This document shows positions 56,495 to 64,000 of a stretch of DNA of 64,000 nucleotides, one piece after another. The translations under genes and the position numbers were made by a program. The notes beneath the pieces were generated by a model. It saw nothing but the letters and a program-made list of their open reading frames with translations, searched no databases and was not told the DNA's origin. The stretch's first letter is position 1. The number at the start of each line of letters is the position of its first letter. Origin of the DNA: Rattus norvegicus. Taxonomy: Eukaryota > Chordata > Mammalia > Rodentia > Muridae. The stretch covers positions 45,471,225 through 45,535,224 of the forward strand of contig NC_086031.1 of NCBI RefSeq assembly GCF_036323735.1, in the 5' to 3' direction.

Positions 56495-59400
56495 CTGTGT
56501 GTGTGTGTCTGTGTGTGTGTCTGTGTGTGTGTCTGTGTATGTGTCTGTGTGTGTGTGTGTCTGTGTGTGTGTGTCTGTGTGTGTCTGTGTGTGTGTGTCT
56601 GTGTGTGTGTCTGTGTGTGTGTGTCTGTGTGTGTGTCTGTGTGTGTGTGTCGTGGCTGTGTGGTTGTTTATCTGTGTCTATGTGTATAATTTACTTTGAT
56701 AGACTAAGAGATCATTTTAAACCCTCCAATTATGCTTATGTTTTCAAGATTGATTTTTTTCTTTGATTGCCTGGAATTCAACAGTGGCTTTCTAGTCCAT
56801 TGCTTTGGCCTTTTAATTTAAAACTTTATATGTTAAGATGGCCATTTTCAAGCAAGGACTCCTCTAAGTCTCTCAAGTAAAATAGAGGCTCCTAATATAG
56901 GTTTTTCACTTTATATTTGTGTTGTGTTGCCCATGGGACACATTAAAGAAAGTTTCTGCTTTGATACGGTTTTTCCTGCTTCACAGGATTCAAAACACAG
57001 GGTGGAGATATTTCAGTTTTGATTTACTTTAGAATATTGGTCAATTTTTCAAACATAAAAGACCAGTGTTCTTTCATTTGCACTGACTCTAATCCATGAG
57101 AAACAGATGTATCACAGGATTTCCCTCCTCCTAACAGAGAGAGGAAGGTGGTCCTTCTGTCAGATCCAATCTCCTCATTTATTTTTTCCTCCTTTGAACC
57201 AATTGTGCTAAGTTGCTTCATGGTTCCTGAGTACAGACTCCAAGAATATCAAACTTCTCCTTTGTAATCCTAATACTGTGATTTAAAGTAAGAGTTCCTA
57301 GATGCTTGTCAAAAGGAGCTTTCTAATGGCTTTGGATCTGTCCTTGAATCATCTGAATAAGTAGACCAGAGGAATGCATATAGGAGTTATATAAAATTCC
57401 AGAAAATTCTCTAAAAGGTCTGTGTCTTAGGTCAGCTTACACATATCAATCTAATTTCCCAGAACTTTCCCAAATTCACTTGGGAAATCAGCTAGATTCC
57501 CTAGACTGTCTCCCAAGGCATTCAGTTTACCTTTATGGATTCTAGTTTTTACTTAGGTTTTGGCTTCGCAATTCTTTGCAATCTGGTGAGCCCCTCAGCA
57601 CATGTTACAGAAGCAGATCACCATTTATTCTTGGAATGGCTGTTAGGAAATGTTTTTTTTATACTAAGCAATTCAGACACAAAACCATTAAGGAAAAGCA
57701 CATAATAGATATCTCTAGATTCTGTCACTTCAAATAAGGACTAACTTCTTGCCTGATTAGATCGCAATCTCTTTGCCAAACAAGATAAACTTGTCTAGCC
57801 CCACTGCTTCAACCATGTGCACATTTTACTTGGTGCCGAAGCAAATTGGGCCCAGCAATGACAGGCTGAATTTTCAATGTGTTTTAAAAGATCTAAAAGA
57901 TGAGATGTCTCGGCAGGTAAAAGCCCCTTGCTGTACATGCCTGATCTCAGTTCAGTCCCCATGAGAGTTGGAGACAGGAGAATTGCCTGGAAGTTGACAT
58001 ACAAGCATAGCTGGACCAGTGTAGTAGAAACTAGAAAGACCCCACCTCAACACAGTGGAAGGAAGGCGAGAGTCCCAAAGCCTCTGTCCAGTGCTCCACT
58101 TGTACACTAGCATATATGCATGTGCCCACACACCAGTTAAGTTAAAAACAAAATATTCTCAATAAAATACTCTACAGAATAAAAAGTAAGTCAAGTAAAT
58201 CGACACCATATGTCAAACAGATAAAACTCAGAAATAAGATGAATGAGATAAATTAGAAAAATACACACAATATAATACCATTCTATAAAAATTTTAGCCA
58301 AATGTACTGGCACATGCTTGTGATCTCAACACTTGGAATGTAGAGGTAGAAAATGAGGAGTCTAAGGTCATCCTCAGCTACATAATGACTTAGAGGCTAG
58401 CCTAGGCTACATGCGACTATCTTAGAAACAGAAAACACAACAAAAAACTTTAGATAACACAGAGCAATAATCTCTATCTATAGTTGTGTACACTTGAAGT
58501 AAAAATGCTGATAGTGAGCGAAGGAAATATTACATTGGTCCAGTGAAACACTGGGATTTTAACCTATCCCTTGCAAGTGATTACTGGTCACCGTGTGTCC
58601 AATATGGTAGATATGGAGAATAACTGAGTGAACATCTGGGCAGCGGAAAATGCCAATAGTGGCAGAAGCTAAGCTCAAACCAGTCTGTAAGCCCTGGCTC
58701 ATTCCATGCTACCACGTGGCCCCTGTCTTGGTGTAGAGCAGATACCCTGAGCTGGGCGGCTTTCCTTTTGCTCTCACTGCTAGCTAGACAGCTTGAGATT
58801 GTCTCAGGATGGTTTTTATTCTCAGTACTTTAGTACTAAGTACTAAGTACTTAGCACTTTAAGTCATCTCATTCTCCTCAGTAGGTTTGGCCTGTACCTG
58901 TGCTGGGCTAGTTGACATGAAGTCTGATTTCTCTGTCAGTGCTGCTTTAGAGTATCATTTGTTACAGTGACCCTGTGACCTAGTCCTCCAGTCCACAGCT
59001 CTACTTTGACAGCCTGTAATCTAAAGCCTGCCTACTTTAAGGAACTACATTGTAACTGACTGCTTTAACACCAACGTGCTGGGGATTGAACCTCAGACCT
59101 CACACTTCCGGGGCAAGGGCTCCACCACTCAACTGTTCCCTAAAGCCTCTTACTTTTTGAGACAATATCTCAGTAAGTTGTCCAAGATGACCTAGAACTT
59201 GCATTTACCCAAACAGCTGGGACTAAAGCCTGTACCAGCAGGTCCACCTTATCTTGATCAGAAAAATTATATTAGCTACTGTTCTGTATATTGAGGAAAT
59301 GATTCATTAAGAAATTTCCCTTGTACCCTGCAAAAAGATACTTAATCTAAAAGAATCCTGTGTAATCTCTATTCTAAAAATTATTGAAATATATTTTTAA

Positions 59401-59991
59401 AGTATCAGTGTAGAGTACCTGGAGACAGGGTTGGAGCAGATGGGGACTCCAGAGTTCCTTTTGAGTTCTAAGAGTCTAACATTCAAGCTTTTGCTTAAAC
59501 AGGTCTTAAAAGTGTTCGTGTTGAGAGCTGGAGAGATGGCTCAGCAGTTAAGAGCACTGACTGCTCTTCCAGAGGTCCTGAGCTCAATTCCCAGAAACCA
59601 CAAGGTGGCTCACAACCATCTGTAATGAGATCTGATTCCTTCTGTTATGCATGAAGACAGAGCATTTATATACATAAAATACATGAATAAATAAATCTTA
59701 AAAAAAAGATTAGGTAAAAAAATGCTCATGCGATAGATGGATAATATTAGTTTTATTTGTAAGACATCTCTTTCTGCTGCTGTCTTCACTAGTGATGCCA
59801 GAGTTTATATGATAAGCTTGGCATATAAAATTTTATATATCATGTTCTGAACTGTAGTAATAAGCTCTGAAGAATTTTATGGCCTTTTATTTTCAGGTGT
59901 AAACTTCCTACTTTGGGGCAATTTGCCAGAGACAGAAGAATGCACAGATGAAGAAATGCTAGAGATTTCAGCAGAAGAGTATATTCGATGA
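49424..59991 (+). CDS. Fam72a: Fam72a, complete four-exon coding sequence (149 aa)
   Basis: Exons 49424-49575, 51604-51681, 54749-54873 and 59897-59991 join in frame (152+78+125+95 = 450 nt) to give 149 residues and a TGA stop. This equals the FAM72A length, and the protein is nearly identical to human FAM72A as I recall it. All three introns are GT-AG. The protein is small and Cys-rich, with three CxxC pairs (C18/C21, C74/C77, C89/C92) that suggest zinc binding, and no signal peptide or membrane segment. FAM72A is known to bind uracil-DNA glycosylase UNG2 and promote its loss, shifting repair of AID-made uracils towards mutagenic mismatch repair in B cells. It is also linked to proliferation. 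W125, which I recall as the UNG2-contact tryptophan, is present. I chose the start by homology; it has G at -3. Confidence 0.97.
50322..50490 (-). repeat. B3-type SINE, antisense (Fam72a intron 1)
   Basis: 'taagatttattttgtcac' and a TG-rich tail, then 'gggtgttgggaagtgaac' and 'cctctgcaagaggag'. The extreme head is truncated. Confidence 0.65.
50640..51305 (+). mobile_element. Old mammalian L1 3'-region fragment, interrupted by B2
   Basis: 'gaattaccatatgatcc', 'ttccacttataggcatac', 'catttatagcagcagc' and 'cattatgctaagtgg' match the conserved 3' end of L1 ORF2 and adjacent 3' sequence, decayed. It is noncoding and ends 'aaactgtacatattt', where a B2 element inserted. Confidence 0.75.
51131..51290 (+). 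repeat. B2 SINE with 15-bp target duplication
   Basis: Near-consensus B2 inserted into the L1 remnant. The perfect duplication aaactgtacatattt lies at 51116-51130 and 51291-51305. It is about 300 bp upstream of Fam72a exon 2. Confidence 0.93.
51322..51500 (+). repeat. Old ID-like element with CA-rich tail
   Basis: 'atagcccaatggtaggtagc', 'atgcttgcctagcattt' and 'gtcctgagttctatctc' form a decayed ID-type head. They run into an imperfect CA/CTCA tract (about 51397-51500) that ends about 100 bp before exon 2. Confidence 0.6.
51604..51681 (+). CDS. Fam72a: Fam72a exon 2
   Basis: Follows a pyrimidine-rich acceptor ending CTCCAG. Encodes the end of N51 through K76 and two bases of C77, including RCYFTGICKCKLKD and the first Cys of the CLKC pair. 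G63 stands where I recall Lys in human. The donor is GTAAAT, weaker than the others. Intron 1 (49576-51603) is 2,028 bp. Confidence 0.97.
51825..52003 (-). repeat. B3-type SINE, antisense (Fam72a intron 2)
   Basis: 'tgacacgtgtggaggtg', 'attgaacttgggtcctc' and 'cccactgagccatcttgcc'. Confidence 0.7.
52163..52440 (+). repeat. RSINE1/B4-type composite SINE
   Basis: 'gggaagatggctcgaccg', 'aacatgcttgctgtgg' and 'cttgcagtcccagctc', then 'gagagaccttctcag'. Confidence 0.6.
52545..53072 (-). repeat. Stack of three antisense B1 SINEs
   Basis: Three B1 copies in the same orientation at about 52548-52690, 52696-52845 and 52928-53072, each with a reversed B1 tail, body and 'gggattaaagg'-type end. The first is the youngest ('gacaaggtttctctatg'). 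The third is most decayed. A C/T-rich tract separates the second and third. Confidence 0.8.
53073..55066. other. Fam72a intron 2-3 sequence with an L2 remnant
   Basis: Largely anonymous apart from exon 3. 'agcacctagaacagcacccag' and 'gtcaacaaatattag' (about 53815-53900) match the 3' end of an old L2. A further old repeat may lie at 53340-53430. Confidence 0.5.
54749..54873 (+). CDS. Fam72a: Fam72a exon 3
   Basis: Follows a T-rich acceptor ending TTTAAG. Encodes the last base of C77 to the first base of G119, including CGNIVGYHVIVPCSSC and NNGHFWMFHSQ. G111 replaces the Asp I recall in human. The donor is GTAAGA. Intron 2 (51682-54748) is 3,067 bp. Confidence 0.97.
55067..55193 (-). repeat. 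B1 SINE, antisense
   Basis: A GGTTTT-rich tail, 'gtagcccaggctggcctc', 'cctcagcctccaaaatg' and 'aaccaccacacac'. Confidence 0.75.
55390..55605 (+). repeat. B3-type SINE
   Basis: 'ggggctgaagggatggctc', 'agtggttaagagcc', 'gtaattcaagttcctgg' and a CA/TA-rich tail. Confidence 0.8.
55727..56012 (+). repeat. RSINE1/B4-type composite SINE
   Basis: 'atagggagatggctcagtgg', 'tttgaacccccagcaccc' and 'caatgaaagacactgtctc', then 'cacacacatgtag'. Confidence 0.65.
56050..56397 (-). repeat. Antisense B3-like tail with (TG)n plus B4-like body
   Basis: A TG run (56083-56130), then 'tatggagatcagaggac' and 'catcaaactcaggatatt'. A B1/ID composite follows: 'gtagcccaagctggcctc' and 'ggctttgtatgccagac'. Confidence 0.6.
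56411..56680 (+). repeat. Long (TG)n tract with TCTG interruptions
   Basis: About 270 bp of TG repeats broken at irregular intervals by TCTG or TATG. Three overlapping Cys/Val-rich open frames (88-122 codons) arise here and are not genes. Confidence 0.96.
56681..57890. other. Anonymous Fam72a intron 3 sequence
   Basis: About 1.2 kb with no recognised repeat or exon. Confidence 0.45.
57893..58135 (+). repeat. RSINE1-like composite SINE, diverged
   Basis: 'gagatgtctcggcaggtaa', 'gccccttgctgtacatgcc' and 'cagttcagtccccatgag', ending 'catgtgcccacacacc'. Confidence 0.5.
58293..58440 (+). repeat. B1-like SINE, diverged
   Basis: 'gccaaatgtactggcac', 'gtgatctcaacacttgg' and 'ctagcctaggctacatg'. 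Confidence 0.6.
58441..59065. other. Anonymous Fam72a intron 3 sequence
   Basis: Contains a short direct/mirror cluster of 'agtactaagtactaag' near 58832. Otherwise nothing recognised. Confidence 0.4.
59068..59250 (-). repeat. ID-like plus B1-like SINE, antisense
   Basis: 'gggattgaacctcagacc' and 'gggcaagggctccaccac' are a reversed ID-like head. 'tttgagacaatatctcag' begins a reversed B1-like part. Confidence 0.55.
59522..59710 (+). repeat. B2 SINE
   Basis: Near-consensus B2 with 'agctggagagatggctcagc', 'cactgactgctcttccag' and an AAAT-rich tail. It lies about 190 bp upstream of Fam72a exon 4. Confidence 0.93.
59897..59991 (+). CDS. Fam72a: Fam72a exon 4 (coding part) and stop
   Basis: Follows the acceptor TTTTCAG. 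Encodes the rest of G119 to R149, VNFLLWGNLPE and the acidic tail ending SAEEYIR, then TGA at 59989-59991. W125 lies in this exon. C134 and Y147 differ from the human Ser and Cys as I recall them. Intron 3 (54874-59896) is 5,023 bp. Confidence 0.97.
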
Positions 59992-60380
59992 GAGAATTAT
60001 GATGTACTATATGAAGGTTTTTATAATTTTTCTATTTAAAGTATTTAATTGGTCAATTTTTAACATTGCTAGTAAAGATTTGCTGATGGTTTAAAATACC
60101 AGTGGAACATTTACTGTTTTATTTGCGATTTCAAATTAATTGCTTCAATTCAACTTAAGTCAGTTCTCTTCTTCTATTTCTATTGCTTCCTCTCCCCTAA
60201 CTCTCTGCCCAATTGGCATATTCTTGACTTCAAATAGGAAATTTCATGTGTCACTTCCAAATGGGGAGAGTTTTTCTATAACTTGATGCCAGATAGCATG
60301 ATTCTATATTCCTGAATAAGAACATTAATACCCCCTCCTATGTCAGCCACACAAAATATGAGGCTCTACTGCATATAATG

Positions 60381-60407
60381 ATTAAAGATAATAATAATAA
60401 TAATAAA
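60381..60407 (+). terminator. Fam72a: Candidate Fam72a polyadenylation signals
   Basis: ATTAAA at 60381-60386 and AATAAA at 60402-60407 lie about 390-415 bp beyond the stop codon, in an AAT-rich run. A GT-rich stretch follows at about 60425-60445. Since the AAT run also arises as a simple repeat, use of these signals is only likely. Confidence 0.5.
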
Positions 60408-60509
60408 GATCAGGCTGTCAGGTTCCCGTGGGTACTGGTTATTATATGCTTTTTTGGTAATGACTGCTTTAGTATTGAAAATGGTGTTAGTAATAAAAAA
60501 AAAGGGTAG

Positions 60510-60735
60510 GGACTGGAGAGGTGGCTCAGTGGTTAAGAGCACTGACTGCTCTTCCAGAGGTCCTGAGTTCAATTCCCAGCAACCACATGGTGGCTCACAA
60601 CCATCTGTAATGAGATCTGATGCCCTCTTCCTGTGTGTCTGAAGATAGCTACCGTGTGCTTATATGTAAGAAAGAAAGGAAAGAAGGAAGGAAGGAAGGA
60701 AGGAAGGGAGGAAGGAAGAGAGAAAGAAAAGAAAG
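60510..60735 (+). repeat. B2 SINE followed by (GGAA)n microsatellite
   Basis: Near-consensus B2 ('gggactggagaggtggctc', 'ccagcaaccacatggtgg') ends near 60667. An imperfect GAAA/GGAA tract (about 60668-60735) grew from its tail. Confidence 0.93.
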
Positions 60736-61013
60736 AGGTATTAGACATCAGTTTAACAAAAAAATCATTAATGTACGCTGTCTAGAAATGCTAATTACTT
60801 AAATTCTTCTAAAGCCATTGTAGCTATTGTGTCACGTGAGCCAGGTGAAGTCAGCCTTCCTCTTTAAGTTATCCACTCCCTGGGGATTTTTCTGTGAATT
60901 ACAAATTGTAGATAAGTGGTCTAGGTCCAAAGCCTACAATAGGAATAAACTAAAGCAGTGATACTAAAGCCAACACACATTATAAAAGAGTTTTCCCTCT
61001 TTTCCCATTGTTT

Positions 61014-61152
61014 CTGACTTTGAGGCTAGGTCTCACCATGTGGCCCTGACTGGCCTAGAACTCATTGTGTAGATCAGGCTGACCTTAAATTTATAATCCT
61101 TTGCCTCAGCCTCCTCAGTAGCTGACACTACAGACCTATATCCAGGCCTGGC
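61014..61152 (-). repeat. B1 SINE, antisense
   Basis: 'ttgaggctaggtctcacc', 'gccctgactggcctagaac' and 'cctcagcctcctcagtag'. Confidence 0.75.
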
Positions 61153-61700
61153 TTGCTCTTATCTTCTTTTTTCTTCTTTGTGAATTTTATATCATGTACC
61201 CCAATCCTACTCATCCCCCCTGTCTCTTCTTACCTACCCTCATTCTTGCAACCTCCTCACCAAAAGAAAGAACATCTCATTGTGGAAGCTGTAGTGTGTC
61301 ACAGGGTGCCCCACTTCCTTCCTTACAAATATTTGTTGCACTGAGTCATTGGTCTGTTTCAAGGCCTCTGGCTTCTGCTACACGTCAATACTGGCTCCTC
61401 AACTGGGACGCCTCTCAGATCTCCTGTTGTTGCTCTGTGTCATGAAGCTCCTGCAGCTTTGGATCTGTGGACCAGACCCTTCACATGTTCACAATTCATA
61501 CATCTGAATGGTGGCCAACTCAGAGCCCCGGATCTGGCCCTGCGTGGTAGATGAGCTGGTCAGCTCATCAGTTCTCCTGCACCTGCTACCAGGATGACTT
61601 CTCCAGGACTGCCCTGCTGGCTCACCCAGCCTCAGCCAGCTGGGGGCAGAATCAGCTCTCCGCAATCCTGTCCTCTTCAATCTTGAACTGGAAAAAAAAA
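61153..61700. mobile_element. Rodent L1-derived fragment (Lx-like)
   Basis: 'tatcatgtaccccaatcc', 'gaagctgtagtgtgtcac', 'gagtcattggtctgtttc' and 'cctgcagctttggatctg' recur, from memory, in rodent L1-associated repeats. Orientation and subfamily are not assigned, and no intact frame remains. Confidence 0.4.
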
Positions 61701-62069
61701 GGTGGATACTTGGGTAGGCTTTAAAACAACAAAAATGAAGTTCAGAACACATTATATATTCTCCATTTAAAGAAACAGAGTTTAATGCTGGAGTCAAGAA
61801 TGTTGAAATTCAAGGCTAACCTTCACTTGAATTCCTCTGCCCCCACCCCCCATCAGCTCAGGTCTTCACATGCTGTTTGATTTGGGTGCTCTGAAGAGGC
61901 GATACCAGACAGAGGCACACTGACTGAATTAAATAAACCCAAATGCTCTATGACAGCTGGACAGTATCTCAGACTACTCAGCTACATTTAGATAGTCCAT
62001 TTTAGATAGCAAATGAATTCATACATACATTTTTACCTCGAGAAGTACATTGATGATGCTTATTTTTTT
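61701..62069. other. Anonymous downstream sequence
   Basis: No recognised feature. Confidence 0.4.
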
Positions 62070-62146
62070 AAATTTTTCCCCTTTGTACTGGGAATTGAAC
62101 CTGGGCCTCAGGCATGCTAGACAAGGTATCTACCACTAAGCTACCA
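62070..62146 (-). repeat. ID-like remnant, antisense
   Basis: 'gggaattgaacctgggcctc', 'catgctagacaagg' and 'ctaccactaagctacc' form a decayed reversed ID/B4 head. Confidence 0.65.
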
Positions 62147-63387
62147 AATAAAAGCAAATTACATAGTCTGGAAAGACCAAAACAGAATCATGTATGTGTG
62201 TAGCATATGATTTTCTGGTCCTGGCATAATTGACAGTTTTAAAACCATCTATGTGTTTGTCATCTTTTAATAATACTCAACAATTTATATCATGCTCCTA
62301 TCATGTGGTAAGAACTGCACAATAATCTGCCACCATGTGACTTGAGGGAGACTGCAGGGGTCAGAGAGAGGATCTGATTCACAGCAGCAAGTAGGTTGAC
62401 AAAGACACGCTTAAGGGGCTGTGAGCCCAGACACAAAGCACAATCACACTGAGTAAAAGGAGAGAGTGGGAGTTGGGAAATTCTTAAAGAAAAAAATAAC
62501 ACTTAAGGCAGGCTTTGTGCACAGAAGTTTGCCAGCTGGGATGAGAGCTTGGGGCACAGAACATGTGAAGAAATGGATGAAGGGATGAAATTCTCTTGCT
62601 TGCTTAGGGAATTCCAAGTGGCCCCCATCCCTGGTGAGGAAATATTAAGGACTAATTCAAGATAAAGCATGGTTTGTCAGCATCAGACTTCACCCGGTAG
62701 TCGTTGGAGTTGTTAAGGAGGGAATACGATTACCATATTCAGGACAATAGTTTTCTTAAAGTCTAATCAAGTTACAGTTTTCTAATGTTCTTTCCTTGAA
62801 GGGCTTCACTTGACTGAGAATGCCATTTCTTTGCCCTTTAAACTTGTGTAATTCCTGCCGCTCCCTGACTCTCGTCTTTCAGAGAGCCCCTGCCTTTTTC
62901 CCCTCTCCATCTCATCATTCCTGAAGTTCAAAGAAGGGACAATGAGTCATCTGTTCATTTGCTGTGGATTTTGCTGCCACTTTATCTCTTCCTCAGCCAG
63001 TTTCCCAACCCCAGGCTCTGTGGAGGCATCTTGGGTGGAACCCAATCTTAAACTATAATGTTTTTTAATAGCCCCAGGCTCTAAAAGCTCGTCCTTAGAT
63101 ATTAGTATTTAAAGGAGGTTACCTATTAAGAACTGCTCTTTTGACCTCTGAGTCACATGGGACTGATTAAGAATTATCTATATTTACTTTCCTTTGTTAA
63201 GAAGGCAGTGACCATAATATATAAACCACAATTTAGAAAACAACTAGCTATAGAGAATCCAAACGGCGGAGGCAGAGATAGGGAGGGAACGGGTTGAATG
63301 TTCTTGCTTCGATAGTGAATTACATGATGGTGACTCTATATTTTAACATTCATGCTCATAAAAGGAAATATTTTCTTTTCTGTCCTA

Positions 63388-63388
<1 letters not shown>
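62147..63388. other. Anonymous downstream sequence
   Basis: About 1.2 kb with no recognised repeat, exon or gene. Confidence 0.45.
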
Positions 63389-63456
<68 letters not shown>

Positions 63457-63485
63457 CCTCCCTCCCTCCCTCCCTCCCTCCCTCC
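63389..63485 (+). repeat. (CT)n(CCCT)n pyrimidine microsatellite
   Basis: About 65 bp of CT followed by about eight CCCT units: one continuous pyrimidine strand. Confidence 0.97.
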
Positions 63486-63804
63486 TTTATAAGCAGACTA
63501 AACCATAGTTTCTTTCTTTCCTGGTATTGAGTGTATGCCAAATCTACCCTAAACTGCACAGATGGAAAAAATTAGTCTATGTCTGTGGTACCTCTGGGGT
63601 TGAATATTTTTAGAACTTAAATCTTTAACGAAAGGTTCTTTCTTCCAACATTAAAGAATGATTTTATTGTTACTCAACGTACAAACTTAAGGGTGTAAAA
63701 ATTGACAGTGTCACCTTTTTATATTTTATTGAGAGCTGTCACATGTCCTGTAATTCTTAGAATCCTTTTAGAGTCAATCATTTCATTTTCACTTCACAAA
63801 TTAA

Positions 63805-63928
63805 GAACTATCTCCTGCCCGCCTCCTGAGGCCTCACTGGTTAGCACAGGTTGGTCTTGAACTTGCAAGAATCCTGCCTTCGTTGATCAAGTGCTCAGAT
63901 TACAAATGGACACCACTATGCCCAGCTA
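63805..63928 (-). repeat. B1-like SINE, antisense, old
   Basis: 'caggttggtcttgaacttg', 'gtgctcagattacaaatg' and 'caccactatgcccagc'. Confidence 0.65.
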
Positions 63929-64000
63929 AGCTAGAGAAAATCTTAACTCAAACACCTAAAGAATTAAAAGACTCTAAACTAGATTTGAGTTTTCTCATTT

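Noticed and set aside
56398..56766. Three overlapping Cys/Val-rich frames
   Set aside because: They are three-frame readings of the TG/TCTG tract.
60620..60802. Lys/Arg/Glu/Gly-rich frame after the B2 element
   Set aside because: It is a translation of the GGAA/GAAA microsatellite.
61194..61797. Frames of 83 and 102 codons downstream of Fam72a
   Set aside because: They lie largely in an L1-derived fragment, show no conserved domain and do not match the neighbouring genes I would expect (for example Avpr1b).

Overview
This window is mammalian nuclear DNA, almost certainly brown rat (Rattus norvegicus). It holds six near-perfect rat-type ID SINEs with intact target-site duplications, many B1, B2, B3 and B4/RSINE1-type rodent SINEs, and rodent-type L1 fragments. 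It also holds long CA, CT, AT and CAT/CAC microsatellites and older mammalian MIR and L2 remnants. Nothing bacterial or plasmid-like is present. Nearly all long open frames are chance frames in repeats or GC-rich DNA.

Two protein-coding genes are supported, arranged head to head. On the minus strand lies the first coding exon of Srgap2 (45695-45761). It encodes the first 22 residues of the F-BAR domain and is followed by a consensus GTAAG donor. No second Srgap2 exon was recognised, so 1-45694 is read as the start of a very long intron 1. On the plus strand lies the complete Fam72a coding sequence: four exons at 49424-49575, 51604-51681, 54749-54873 and 59897-59991. Joined, they give exactly 149 codons plus a stop, the length I recall for human FAM72A. 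Candidate polyadenylation signals lie near 60381-60407.

The start codons are 3.66 kb apart. A GC-rich, CpG-rich shared promoter region (about 45840-49110) lies between them. In its centre are seven CCAAT boxes in the same orientation within 421 bp (48116-48536), an NF-Y-type arrangement common in proliferation genes. This array sits next to the presumed Fam72a start region and is the most interesting regulatory signal here. FAM72A is known to antagonise the uracil glycosylase UNG2. SRGAP2 regulates membrane curvature and Rac signalling in neurons. In humans this same gene pair was duplicated in a lineage-specific way; here it appears as a single pair.

The Srgap2 intron contains a 505-bp, 17-unit minisatellite (18164-18668), two perfect palindromic CRE sites (14198 and 27823), nested transposon insertions and an old interspersed repeat near 21226-21480. 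Fam72a introns carry an old L1 fragment interrupted by a B2, a stack of three antisense B1 elements, and a long TG/TCTG tract. Downstream of Fam72a (60410-64000) I found only repeats and anonymous sequence. I found no novel protein system. Repeat boundaries were set by eye and may be off by 10-30 bp.
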